Origin: an uncultured Eggerthellaceae bacterium
Lineage (GTDB): Bacteria; Actinomycetota; Coriobacteriia; Coriobacteriales; Eggerthellaceae
Direction of reading: 5' to 3'
Assembly (NCBI GenBank): GCA_934623455.1
Contig: CAKTVK010000082.1
Location: 1 to 8,640, forward strand
Length of the DNA stretch: 8,640 nt
Part shown: positions 1-6,379 of the stretch, piece after piece
Layout: the number at the start of each line of letters is the position of its first letter
Position numbering within the stretch: position 1 is the stretch's first letter
Made by a program: the position numbers and the translations under genes
Notes under the pieces: model-generated
Databases searched by the model: none
What the model was told of the DNA's origin: nothing
Seen by the model: the letters and a program-made list of their open reading frames with translations, nothing else

Positions 1-30
1 ACCCGAGGTGCGCAGGGTGCCTCGGGTTTT
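1..30. terminator. Intrinsic terminator hairpin in repeat copy 1 (bidirectional)
   Basis: The stem ACCCGAGG pairs with CCTCGGGT around an 11-nt loop and is followed on the plus strand by TTTT. In copy 2 the 5' arm is preceded by AAA, so the hairpin can terminate on both strands; here that arm is cut by the window edge. It lies downstream of the minus-strand dockerin fragment, behind a second terminator at 74-118. Confidence 0.6.
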
Positions 31-44
31 CGAATGCTCAAAAT

Positions 45-73
45 GTTGACAAAAGGTGGGGTAATTTGTCAAC
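45..73. promoter_or_regulatory. Perfect 9-bp inverted repeat with 11-nt spacer (operator-like), copy 1
   Basis: GTTGACAAA (45-53) and TTTGTCAAC (65-73) are perfect reverse complements separated by AGGTGGGGTAA. The same palindrome recurs at 1431-1459 in repeat copy 2. The arms contain TTGACA, a consensus -35 hexamer on either strand, but I found no convincing -10 at the right distance, so a promoter is not claimed. It could be a repressor site, a binding site for a mobile-element protein, or a second hairpin of the repeat. Function is inferred only from symmetry. Confidence 0.4.
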
Positions 74-118
74 AAAAACGAAGGCGACCCCGGGAGTCGG
101 TCAGCCCGAGGTCGCCTT
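74..118 (-). terminator. Rho-independent terminator for the dockerin gene
   Basis: AAGGCGACC (81-89) pairs with GGTCGCCTT (110-118); CGGG (91-94) pairs with CCCG (105-108) after one mismatch. On the minus strand the stem is followed after two bases by five T (complement of 74-78). It lies about 50 bp past the dockerin stop codon, as expected for the natural end of that transcript. The T tract overlaps the edge of the 77-bp repeat. Confidence 0.75.
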
Positions 119-167
119 AGGAAAGGAAGGACCACCAACAGGGAAAGAAGATCCCCTGTCGGCAATC

Positions 168-542
168 TTATGCCCAGGCTCCGTAATGCACGAAGCGCTG
201 GATGGCGAACGCGTCAACCGCGTCGATGGCGTCGTCGCCGTTGACGTTGGCGGTCCACAGCAGGGTCGCGCGCGTCCAGCCGGCGGGAAGCGCCAGCGCG
301 GCGTAGCCCTCGCCGTAGGCGCCGGTCGCCATGTCGTAGACCACTTGCGCGTCCACGATGTTCACGCGGCCGTTGCCGTTCGCGTCGCCCAGCGTGGCAT
401 CCGCCAGCACGTCGATCGCGGCAACGCCGCCCACGGTCGCCTGGTAATCCAGGGAGTCGCCCGCGATGGCAGCGGTGGCGTCCTTCACGCCGATGGTCGC
501 GGCGTCTGCGCCTTCAAAGCCTTCAGATTCAGATTCAGATTC
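168..542 (-). pseudogene. C-terminal fragment of a dockerin type I surface protein
   Basis: The frame is open from about 542 to the TAA at 168-170. It encodes an ESESES linker, then about 110 residues ending in a type I dockerin-like pair of calcium loops. Loop 1 is GDANGNGRVNIVDAQ and loop 2 is NVNGDDAIDAVDAFAIQ, following the family pattern D/N-x-N-x-D/N-G-x-I/V-N/D-x-x-D. Dockerins bind cohesin modules; in gut actinobacteria such domains often end large secreted surface proteins (family knowledge). No signal peptide or catalytic domain remains. The first in-frame start is a GTG at 488 inside the sequence, with no clear Shine-Dalgarno, so I read this as the 3' remnant of a much longer gene whose 5' part was lost at the junction with the IS3 remnant. 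Its own terminator (74-118) is intact. A short expressed protein from the GTG is possible but unlikely. Confidence 0.75.
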
Positions 543-544
543 AG
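524..544. repeat. CAGATT short tandem repeat at the dockerin/IS junction
   Basis: Three full CAGATT units plus CAG lie here. On the minus strand they read Ser-Glu codons (TCT GAA), forming the SE linker before the dockerin. The unit is 6 bp, so gain or loss would keep the frame. The homology to the IS3 transposase begins right after it, making it the apparent breakpoint. Confidence 0.85.
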
Positions 545-1099
545 CTGGCCCCCGGCGGCACCCACGACTTCCGCGCCGCGAGGCCCAACGAGAAGTGGGT
601 CACCGACGTCACCCAGTTCTCGCTGCCCGACGACGGCAGGAGGGTGTACCTGTCGCCCGTGGTGGACCTGTTCGACACCAAGCCGGTGGGCTGGTCGATA
701 GCGACGAGCCCCACCGCCGAGTTCGCGAACGCATCGCTCGCCATCGCCTGCGGCACCCTCGCCGAGGGGGAGCACCCGATCCTCCACAGCGACGGCGGAT
801 GCCATTACCGCTGGGACGGGTGGAAGGCCATATGCGCCGAGAACGGCGTGACGCGGTCGATGTCGCGCAAGGGCACCAGCCCGGACAACGCGGCCATGGA
901 GGGGTTCTTCGGGAGGCTGAAGAACGAGTTCTTCTACGGCAGGGACTGGTCGGGATACGGGGCCGAGGAGTTCATCGCGCTCCTCGACGGCTGGCTGCGC
1001 CGATACAGCACCACGAGGCTGAAGGCGTTCAGGGTTGGCGGCAGAACGGTCTACGACACGATCGACCACAGGAGGAAGCTGCTGGGATACGCGGCGTAG
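545..1099 (+). pseudogene. IS3-family transposase orfB, 5'-truncated
   Basis: About 184 residues of an rve-type (DDE) integrase core are in one open frame. The motifs are NEKWVTDVTQF (catalytic D at codon 605-607), ILHSDGGCHY (second D at 791-793) and NAAMEGFFGRLKNEFFY (E at 899-901). Spacing between the second D and E is exactly 35 residues, and a Lys follows the E by seven residues, as in functional IS3 transposases. The family's normal orfB is around 280-300 residues with an N-terminal helix-turn-helix region; that part and the orfA frame are missing. The only downstream start candidate, GTG at 644, would leave out the first catalytic Asp. The frame itself has no stop or frameshift, so the truncation is probably recent. 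Base composition is more GC-rich than the core genes to the right. Confidence 0.85.
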
Positions 1100-1133
1100 G
1101 AAAGGCGTCCAGGAAATCGTCCGCACCCCCTCG
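545..1133 (+). mobile_element. IS3-family insertion sequence remnant, left end missing
   Basis: The segment carries the 3' part of an IS3-type orfB and, just past its stop, a GTCCAGGAAATCGTCCGCAC stretch with a run of C (about 1108-1132) that looks like the right terminal inverted repeat of an IS3/IS150-like element. That is an inference: the partner left end, orfA and the 5' half of orfB are absent, so the repeat cannot be checked here. The break is at about 545, next to the dockerin linker. The element cannot move by itself. Exact right boundary is uncertain by several bases. Confidence 0.65.
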
Positions 1134-1383
1134 AAGACGCGGATAGGACGGCGTCAGATCCTTCGGGCGCATCGGGCGCGGCATAAGACCAGGTCGCAAG
1201 GATCGCTTGACGGCTTCAAGCCCCGGCAGAGCCCTCCCCACCCTGCCCCGAACCGTCGATTTTGTCGTTTCCCGGCAGAAAAAACGACAACATGCCGCCG
1301 GCGGGTCGGGATGAGCCCGCAGCGAACTTGCCCCAGCGGCGCCAGCCGCGTTGAAACCCCAGCACACCGCAACATGGCACAAG
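1134..1383. other. Gene-free stretch between IS right end and repeat copy 2
   Basis: No reading frame here has a recognisable product or a ribosome binding site. The only clear structure is an inverted repeat, TTGTCGTTT (1262-1270) and AAACGACAA (1282-1290), again 9 bp with an 11-nt spacer. If the IS had simply inserted into the dockerin gene, the 5' part of that gene should continue here on the minus strand; I see no such coding sequence. Confidence 0.5.
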
Positions 1384-1416
1384 AAAACCCGAGGTGCGCA
1401 GGGTGCCTCGGGTTTT
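1384..1416. terminator. Bidirectional intrinsic terminator in repeat copy 2
   Basis: AAAACCCGAGG (1384-1394) and CCTCGGGTTTT (1406-1416) form a perfect 11-bp arm pair with an 11-nt loop. The outer four pairs supply a T tract on either strand. It lies about 50 nt downstream of the minus-strand lipoprotein stop (1468) and probably ends that transcript; on the plus strand it would also stop read-through from the IS side. Confidence 0.8.
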
Positions 1417-1463
1417 CGAATGCTCAAAATGTTGACAAAAGGTGGGGTAATTTGTCAACAAAA
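1387..1463. repeat. 77-bp direct repeat, copy 2
   Basis: Identical to 1-77 over its full visible length, at a distance of 1386 bp. It contains the terminator hairpin (1384-1416 with flanking A) and the GTTGACAAA palindrome (1431-1439 and 1451-1459). It ends five bases before the stop codon of the lipoprotein gene. Perfect identity suggests recent duplication or ongoing gene conversion. Confidence 0.9.
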
Positions 1464-1467
1464 CACG

Positions 1468-1950
1468 TTAAAGGCCCTTCGCAATTTCATCGGCAGCGCG
1501 CAGGGCTTCAATGCCTTCTTTATAATCGGCCTGAATAGCAGCGAGCTTCGCGGCTGCATCAGCGGCACTTGCTCCCCCATCGAGTCGATACGCAGCATAA
1601 GCGCGCAACGTTTCTGCCAGATTCTTTGAAGCGCCTGCGTATTTCGCTTGCACTTCCTCAAGTCCTTCAGGAACGGTGAGCTTCTCAATCTCGGCCACCT
1701 GGGCATCCACCTTGTCAAGCGCCGCATAGACAGCGGTCGCATCCGTTGCCGCGACTGCCTCCTTCACGTCTTCCATTTGCACATCGATCGTGGAAAACGC
1801 CTGATGAACCGAAGCCATATACGCACTCGCAGGCGTTGCAGACGACGCTGCCGACGAATCTGTCTGCGAAGACGCGGTCATGCATCCCGTGGCAAGTACA
1901 CCCGTCAATGCAAGTCCGCAGATAATGCATGCGCCTTTTCTCATATTCAT
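1468..1950 (-). CDS. Putative small lipoprotein, function unknown
   Basis: The 160-residue product starts with MNMRKG, a hydrophobic stretch (residues 7-22) and a cysteine in a LATGC lipobox-like motif (Cys23). It then has a Ser/Ala-rich linker (24-42) and a mostly helical, Ala/Glu/Asp-rich body without a family motif that I recognise. This fits an exported protein lipid-anchored to the outer face of the membrane. The residue at -3 from the Cys is Ala where Leu is usual, so lipidation is likely but not certain. The start at 1950 is preferred over the Met at codon 3 because AAAAGGAGA lies ten bases upstream of it. The gene follows the PBP gene on the same strand after 193 bp, with its own possible promoter, and ends at a terminator in the 77-bp repeat. 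The body has a helical, coiled-coil-like look (residues 45-120). A role in envelope biology is only suggested by location. Confidence 0.8.
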   Translation of the reverse strand: MNMRKGACIICGLALTGVLATGCMTASSQTDSSAASSATPASAYMASVHQAFSTIDVQMEDVKEAVAATDATAVYAALDKVDAQVAEIEKLTVPEGLEEVQAKYAGASKNLAETLRAYAAYRLDGGASAADAAAKLAAIQADYKEGIEALRAADEIAKGL

Positions 1951-1960
1951 AGCTGTATTG

Positions 1961-1989
1961 TCTCCTTTTGAACGTTTTGGTGCATTTTA
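1961..1989 (-). promoter_or_regulatory. RBS and possible -10 for the lipoprotein gene
   Basis: On the minus strand AAAAGGAGA (complement of 1961-1969) precedes the ATG by ten bases. TAAAAT (complement of 1984-1989) is a five-of-six -10 hexamer upstream of it, but no good -35 is visible at 16-18 bp. The rest of the 193-bp gap up to the PBP stop shows no clear terminator, so read-through from the PBP gene may contribute. Confidence 0.4.
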
Positions 1990-2143
1990 GAACAAACTCT
2001 GCACTGCCCACAGGCGCATCGCGGAATCATCACCAAAGCGTTTCCTTTACTGCGCAGGCGGCGCGAAAACAGGGGCGGCAAAGCGACAGCGCGCGACCAC
2101 CGCAAGCGCAAAGCGTCAATTGAGCAGCGAGCATACGCGGCAC

Positions 2144-4555
2144 TTACCCGGCAACCGACACGCCTTCCCCGTCATCATCGCCGGGGTCATCGGCCACAGG
2201 CGCACCGCCTTCGTTGTCCTGACCACTGGGCTCGCCCGAACCAGACCCACCCGGATCAGGCGTTGGAGTCGGATCGGTACCCGAGCCCGGGTCGGGTGTA
2301 GGCTCAACCGGATCGGTTTTTCCCGGATCGGGCTTTGCGGGGTCGGTTGTACCCGGCTTTGTAGGGTCGGCCTTTCCCTTCTCGGGACCCTTCGAAATCA
2401 CCACCACAACCATGCCATCTTCCGAGGATTGGCTGATCACCGACCCTGCTGGCACCGTGTCGCTATACGCCTCGCGGTATACCACCGTGTGGCCCGAAAG
2501 CAGCGCACGCGCCTCTTCCTCGGTCATGCCCGTGGTGTCCTTCGGCTCGGGAAGCGAGCTGGTCAGCGTAAGGTCAAGGTCGGCGTTCTTGAACTTCTTC
2601 GTATACGTGGGCGCCGCCACCTTGGGGAATTCCTGAACCGAGCGGCCCTCCATATAAGCGTTCATGAACGTGGCGAAGGCGCTGCAGACCGAAATTGAAC
2701 TGGGGATTTGCGCTACATTCGAAGGGTCGCCCATCCAAAGAGCAACCGACATCTGGGGCGTAATGCCACAAAACCAACTGTCCTTGTAGTTCTCGGACGT
2801 GCCCGTTTTGCCAGCAACAACTTGCCCGCTGGAAAGCGCGGCATCGCGGCCCGTGCCCTCGTAGCTTTCAACCACCAGGCGCATAACGTCAATCGCAGCA
2901 CCAGCAATTTCCTGATTGAGCACGCGCGTACCCTGGGGATTCGTGTTGTCAATCACCAAGTTGCCCTTATAATCGTAGGCCTCCTGAATGCAAACGGGCT
3001 CGTAATAAATACCGCCACTCGCAATGGTTGCATACGCGCTGGCCATTTCAAGCGGAGTCACTGAACTCGTGCCCAGTGTGAGCGCCGGCACCGCCGAAAG
3101 CTGCGACGTAATACCCAGGCGATGCGCCAACTCAACTACTTTTTCGGGTCCGATTGCGCTGATCAAGCGCGCAAAACCTGTGTTCGATGACACGGCGAAG
3201 GCACGCGCAATTGAGCGGTCGCCGTAATTGATGCCGTAGATGTTCTCTACGCTCCAGTCCTTGATTTTCACGCGCGATGTGCAGCGGACAGTGGTCTCGG
3301 GGCTAATACCCTGCTCAAGCGCCGAAACCAGCGTGAACGTCTTGAACGACGAACCCGCCTGACGCGCGCCTTGCGTGGCCAAGTTATACTGGTTTTCGTT
3401 GTAATCCTTGCCGCCCACCAGCGCTTTTACGTAGCCGGTGCTTGGATCGATAGCCACCAGCGCCACTGAAAACGCATCGGAGACCTGGCTTTCCTTTGCG
3501 GCCGCAGCGGCTTCCGCGTATTCCTGAATCTCGGGATCAAGCGTAGTGTACACGGTCATGCCGCCCTGGAAAATATCGACAGTAGACAGGTCGTAGGAGT
3601 CGTAGAGCTGCTGGCGCACGTAACTGGCAAAATACGGGTATTTCTCCATGCCTTGCTGGGAATTCCACGAGACCTCAAGCTCAATGGGTTGCGCCTTCGC
3701 CTCTTCGGCTTGCTCTTGCGTGATATAGTTGCATTCCGCCATACGATCAAGCACCACGTTGCGACGGGCAAGCGCGTGATCAGGGTAATCGATGGGATTG
3801 TTGTACACGGGCGACTGCGGAATGCCCGCCAGAAGCGCGGCCTGAACCAGCGTAAGCTCACTTGCCGATTTGGAGAAGTAGCGCTGCGAAGCGGCCTCGA
3901 TACCATTTGCGCCCCGCCCGTAATTGATGGTGTTCAAATACAGCAGCAGGATTTCGTCTTTCGTGAACAGGCCTTCCATCTTGAACGCGGCATACGCTTC
4001 GCGCACCTTGCGCTTGATGGTCATTTCGGTCATTTCATCAGCCAAAACAGTGTTGCGCACCAGCTGCTGAGTGATAGTGGACGCACCCGAAAAACCCTTT
4101 CCCGTAAGGTTGCCCATCACAGCGCGCACAATGCTTATGGGATCAACGCCGCCATGCGAGTAAAAGCGCTGGTCCTCCACAGCAATGGCGCCTTGTTCAA
4201 CGTAATCAGCAACATCATCAAGCGAAGCGAGCGGAATACGATATTCCATTTGGAAACGCGCGAGAAGCGTGGTGTGATCGTTCGCGTACACTTCCGTATC
4301 GTGCGCGCGATTGAAGTCCTCGGCGGCAGAACAGTCAGGCATGTCGCGCAACCAATACGCGCACATGGCGCCGGCGGCAACAACGCAGACAAAAATCAGG
4401 CCCAGCAGCACCTTGAGCACGCGATGCTTCTTCTTAGGCTTCTTGGGTTTTGCGGATTTTTGAGGCAGGGAATCTCTGAAGGCAGGCACAGCGAAGCCAG
4501 GCACTCCAGACTCAAACGTTTCATCATCGTGGACCGGATGCTCATGCTTTGCCAT
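2144..4555 (-). CDS. Class A penicillin-binding protein (PBP1A-like) with PASTA domain
   Basis: This 803-residue bifunctional enzyme polymerises lipid II into glycan strands and cross-links them outside the membrane. Residues 1-45 form a basic cytoplasmic tail; 46-69 are a membrane anchor. The GT51 glycosyltransferase (about 85-270) has AVEDQRFYSHGG with catalytic Glu127, GASTITQQLVRN (157-168), and KRKVREAYAAFKME with Glu186. The transpeptidase (about 360-640) has GSSFKTF (active Ser402, Lys405), SSN (456-458) and GKTGTS (582-587). A single PASTA-like domain (about 664-723, starting at LPEPKDTTGMTEEEA) follows, then an 80-residue low-complexity Pro/Gly/Asp/Thr tail. All catalytic motifs are present. 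GGGAGG sits close (three bases) before the ATG, and a -10 lies 24 bp upstream, giving a very short leader. It is downstream of argH but separated by a strong terminator, so it is probably a separate unit. The symbol pbpA/ponA is not assigned because naming varies. Confidence 0.95.
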   Translation of the reverse strand: MAKHEHPVHDDETFESGVPGFAVPAFRDSLPQKSAKPKKPKKKHRVLKVLLGLIFVCVVAAGAMCAYWLRDMPDCSAAEDFNRAHDTEVYANDHTTLLARFQMEYRIPLASLDDVADYVEQGAIAVEDQRFYSHGGVDPISIVRAVMGNLTGKGFSGASTITQQLVRNTVLADEMTEMTIKRKVREAYAAFKMEGLFTKDEILLLYLNTINYGRGANGIEAASQRYFSKSASELTLVQAALLAGIPQSPVYNNPIDYPDHALARRNVVLDRMAECNYITQEQAEEAKAQPIELEVSWNSQQGMEKYPYFASYVRQQLYDSYDLSTVDIFQGGMTVYTTLDPEIQEYAEAAAAAKESQVSDAFSVALVAIDPSTGYVKALVGGKDYNENQYNLATQGARQAGSSFKTFTLVSALEQGISPETTVRCTSRVKIKDWSVENIYGINYGDRSIARAFAVSSNTGFARLISAIGPEKVVELAHRLGITSQLSAVPALTLGTSSVTPLEMASAYATIASGGIYYEPVCIQEAYDYKGNLVIDNTNPQGTRVLNQEIAGAAIDVMRLVVESYEGTGRDAALSSGQVVAGKTGTSENYKDSWFCGITPQMSVALWMGDPSNVAQIPSSISVCSAFATFMNAYMEGRSVQEFPKVAAPTYTKKFKNADLDLTLTSSLPEPKDTTGMTEEEARALLSGHTVVYREAYSDTVPAGSVISQSSEDGMVVVVISKGPEKGKADPTKPGTTDPAKPDPGKTDPVEPTPDPGSGTDPTPTPDPGGSGSGEPSGQDNEGGAPVADDPGDDDGEGVSVAG

Positions 4556-4585
4556 AGGCCTCCCTTCATCAGTAAAAGTATTGTA
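4556..4585 (-). promoter_or_regulatory. Promoter -10 and RBS of the PBP gene
   Basis: TACAAT (complement of 4580-4585) is a five-of-six -10. It lies 24 bases before the ATG, leaving a predicted leader of roughly 17 nt with GGGAGG. A candidate -35 17 bp upstream (TTCAAA) is weak and falls within the argH terminator loop and stem. The -10 overlaps the outer arm of that hairpin. Confidence 0.5.
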
Positions 4586-4587
4586 TC

Positions 4588-4620
4588 AAAAAGGCGGCCC
4601 GCTTTGAAAGCAAGCCGCCT
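4588..4620 (-). terminator. Rho-independent terminator downstream of argH
   Basis: AGGCGGC (4592-4598) pairs with GCCGCCT (4614-4620), and an inner GCTTT/AAAGC (4601-4605 with 4607-4611) pairs again. On the minus strand the stem is followed by TTTTT. An outer pair, TTGTATC (4581-4587) with GATACAA (4621-4627), extends the structure across an AAAA bulge. The argH stop is about 205 bp upstream in the transcript; the gap 4628-4824 shows no gene that I can support. Confidence 0.85.
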
Positions 4621-4824
4621 GATACAAACCCATCTTTTGCCGTTATTTAATGATTTTTCGACGATGGCGAAGGTGTCGGGGGCGCTCCGATGCGCTTCTC
4701 ACCTTGGCACTGCATACCCGATGTGCCGGCGTGCAAGGCGACCCGACGCGCTGCATGCACACCCCCCCAACGTCTCCGATGGATGGCGCCGCATGCTGCC
4801 AGCGCATCCAACACCTTCTGCCCG

Positions 4825-6231
4825 CTACGCGCCCAAAGCCGCCTGCAGCGCAGCGCTATCGGCTGCGAACGCTTCCTGCGCTTCAGCGAGCTGAGCCTTC
4901 ACCGCTTCATTACCGGTGCCGCCATACGTCGTACGCGCGGCCACAATGCTGGGCAAGTCAAGCGCGCCCGCAATATCGGCCTCAAAAAGGTCGCTTTCCG
5001 TCTTGAAATCATCCAGTGTCAAATCGGACAAGTCGCATCCGCGCTTATCGCACAAAAGCACCAGATGCCCCACAACCTCGTGCGCCTTGCGGAACGGCAT
5101 GCCCTTTTTCGCCAAGTAATCGGCCACATCGGTAGCGGCAAGGTAGCCCTTTTGCGCCTGCGCCATCATCGCGTCCTCGTGAATGGCCATGGTGGAAATC
5201 ATGCCTGCCGCGCAACGATAGCAATCCTCCAGCGTCTTTGCGGCATCAATGGCGCCTTCCTTGTCTTCCTGCAAGTCCTTGTTGTACGCCAGCGGAAGCG
5301 ATTTCATAGTCACGAGCAGCGCCACCAAGTCACCAATAACGCGACCCGATTTTCCGCGGATGAGCTCGGCGAAGTCGGGGTTCTTCTTTTGCGGCATAAT
5401 GGATGAACCGGTGGAGAAAGCATCGGACAGCGTGACGAAACCAAACTCGGACGTGGACCACAGGATGATTTCCTCGCACAAGCGCGACAAGTGAATGCAC
5501 GAAACGCTGCACGCATACATAAGGTCAAGCAAGAAGTCGCGGTCGGACACAGCATCCAGCGAGTTCGGAATCACGCGCGAAAAACCCAGGTCGGATGCAG
5601 TGGCGAAGCGGTCAAGCGGATACGTTGTTCCCGCAAGAGCAGCACTTCCCAGCGGGTTTGCATCGGCGGCTACAGCGGCCTCTTGCAAACGATGGAAGTC
5701 ACGCGTAAGCATCCAGACATATGCCAGCATGTGGTGCGAGAACAACACGGGCTGCGCGTGCTGCAAGTGCGTGTAGCCGGGTAAAATAACATCAAAATGC
5801 TTCTGCGCTTGCTCCAGCAGCGCCTCGCGCAGCGTTAAGTTCGCGGCCATCAGATCATGCGCGCGCTGCTTTGCGTACAAGCGCGTATCGGTGCACACCT
5901 GGTCATTGCGGCTGCGACCCGTGTGCAAACGCGCGCCGGCGTCGCCAATGTTTTTGATCAGTTCGCTCTCGATGGACATATGGATGTCTTCGTTATTGAT
6001 GTCGAAAACGAATTCTCCCTGGTCAATGCGCTGTTTGATATCATTCAGGCCAGCATGGATCTTCTCTTTGTCCTCTTGGCTGATAACGCCCTGCGCGGCA
6101 AGCATGGCAGAATGCGCCTTGGAACCGGCAATATCTTGCGCATAAAGCGCCTTATCAACGGGAAGCGATGCACCGAACCGTTGGGTGAACTCGCTCACGC
6201 CCTCTTCGAAACGACCTGACCAAAGTGCCAT
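4825..6231 (-). CDS. argH: Argininosuccinate lyase
   Basis: This cytoplasmic enzyme catalyses the last step of arginine synthesis, splitting argininosuccinate into arginine and fumarate; it normally works as a homotetramer. At 468 residues it is full length. Motifs of the fumarase/ASL superfamily are all present: ALWSGRF at the N-terminus (2-8), LHTGRSRNDQV (102-112), PGYTHLQHAQP (151-161, His155 being the family's catalytic histidine) and the signature GSSIMPQKKNP (275-285) on the flexible loop with the catalytic serine. The C-terminal part has GTGNEAV (438-444). AAAGGAAC precedes the ATG by five bases. It follows argR on the same strand after 148 bp, which suggests shared expression and arginine control. 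The spacing leaves room for a separate promoter that I cannot place. No truncation or missing residue seen. The other arg genes are not in the window. Confidence 0.97.
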   Translation of the reverse strand: MALWSGRFEEGVSEFTQRFGASLPVDKALYAQDIAGSKAHSAMLAAQGVISQEDKEKIHAGLNDIKQRIDQGEFVFDINNEDIHMSIESELIKNIGDAGARLHTGRSRNDQVCTDTRLYAKQRAHDLMAANLTLREALLEQAQKHFDVILPGYTHLQHAQPVLFSHHMLAYVWMLTRDFHRLQEAAVAADANPLGSAALAGTTYPLDRFATASDLGFSRVIPNSLDAVSDRDFLLDLMYACSVSCIHLSRLCEEIILWSTSEFGFVTLSDAFSTGSSIMPQKKNPDFAELIRGKSGRVIGDLVALLVTMKSLPLAYNKDLQEDKEGAIDAAKTLEDCYRCAAGMISTMAIHEDAMMAQAQKGYLAATDVADYLAKKGMPFRKAHEVVGHLVLLCDKRGCDLSDLTLDDFKTESDLFEADIAGALDLPSIVAARTTYGGTGNEAVKAQLAEAQEAFAADSAALQAALGA

Positions 6232-6379
6232 AATATGTTCCTTTCTTGCCGGGTTCCACCTACAACTCGTAACGCGCAGGGAACACCGGCCTTGTTTATG
6301 CTTTTCGTACTGTTATGTTTTGCTGTGCTCAGTCCATGAACGTTCGCTTGAAAACGAACCGTGCCGCATGCACAACCGA

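Larger units (their letters stand above)
1..77. repeat. 77-bp direct repeat, copy 1 (terminator hairpin plus palindrome)
   Basis: Positions 1-77 are identical to 1387-1463; the match ends at 77/1463, where the next base differs. The left limit is unknown because the window begins here. The unit holds two symmetric parts: an intrinsic-terminator hairpin (stem CCCGAGG/CCTCGGG) and the palindrome GTTGACAAA-N11-TTTGTCAAC at 45-73. This copy lies just 3' of the dockerin fragment (stop at 168, minus strand), the same position relative to a minus-strand frame as copy 2. The repeat may be a dispersed intergenic element or one end of a duplicated segment; the window cannot separate these. Confidence 0.9.

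Noticed and set aside
45..73. TTGACA in the palindrome read as a promoter -35
   Set aside because: No acceptable -10 hexamer lies 16-18 bp downstream on either strand.
138..159. Small hairpin ACAGGG/CCCTGT just 3' of the dockerin stop
   Set aside because: Six-base stem without a T tract; the stronger terminator is at 74-118.
2040..2143. GC-rich short repeats between the PBP stop and lipoprotein promoter region, considered as a PBP terminator
   Set aside because: No stable stem followed by a T tract could be found by eye on the minus strand.
3653..4894. 413-residue plus-strand open frame
   Set aside because: It is antisense to the PBP gene, whose catalytic motifs fix the true strand and frame.
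6335..6362. GTTCG/CGAAC hairpin between argR and argH considered as a terminator
   Set aside because: Five-base stem and no T tract on the minus strand; argR-argH read-through remains more likely.
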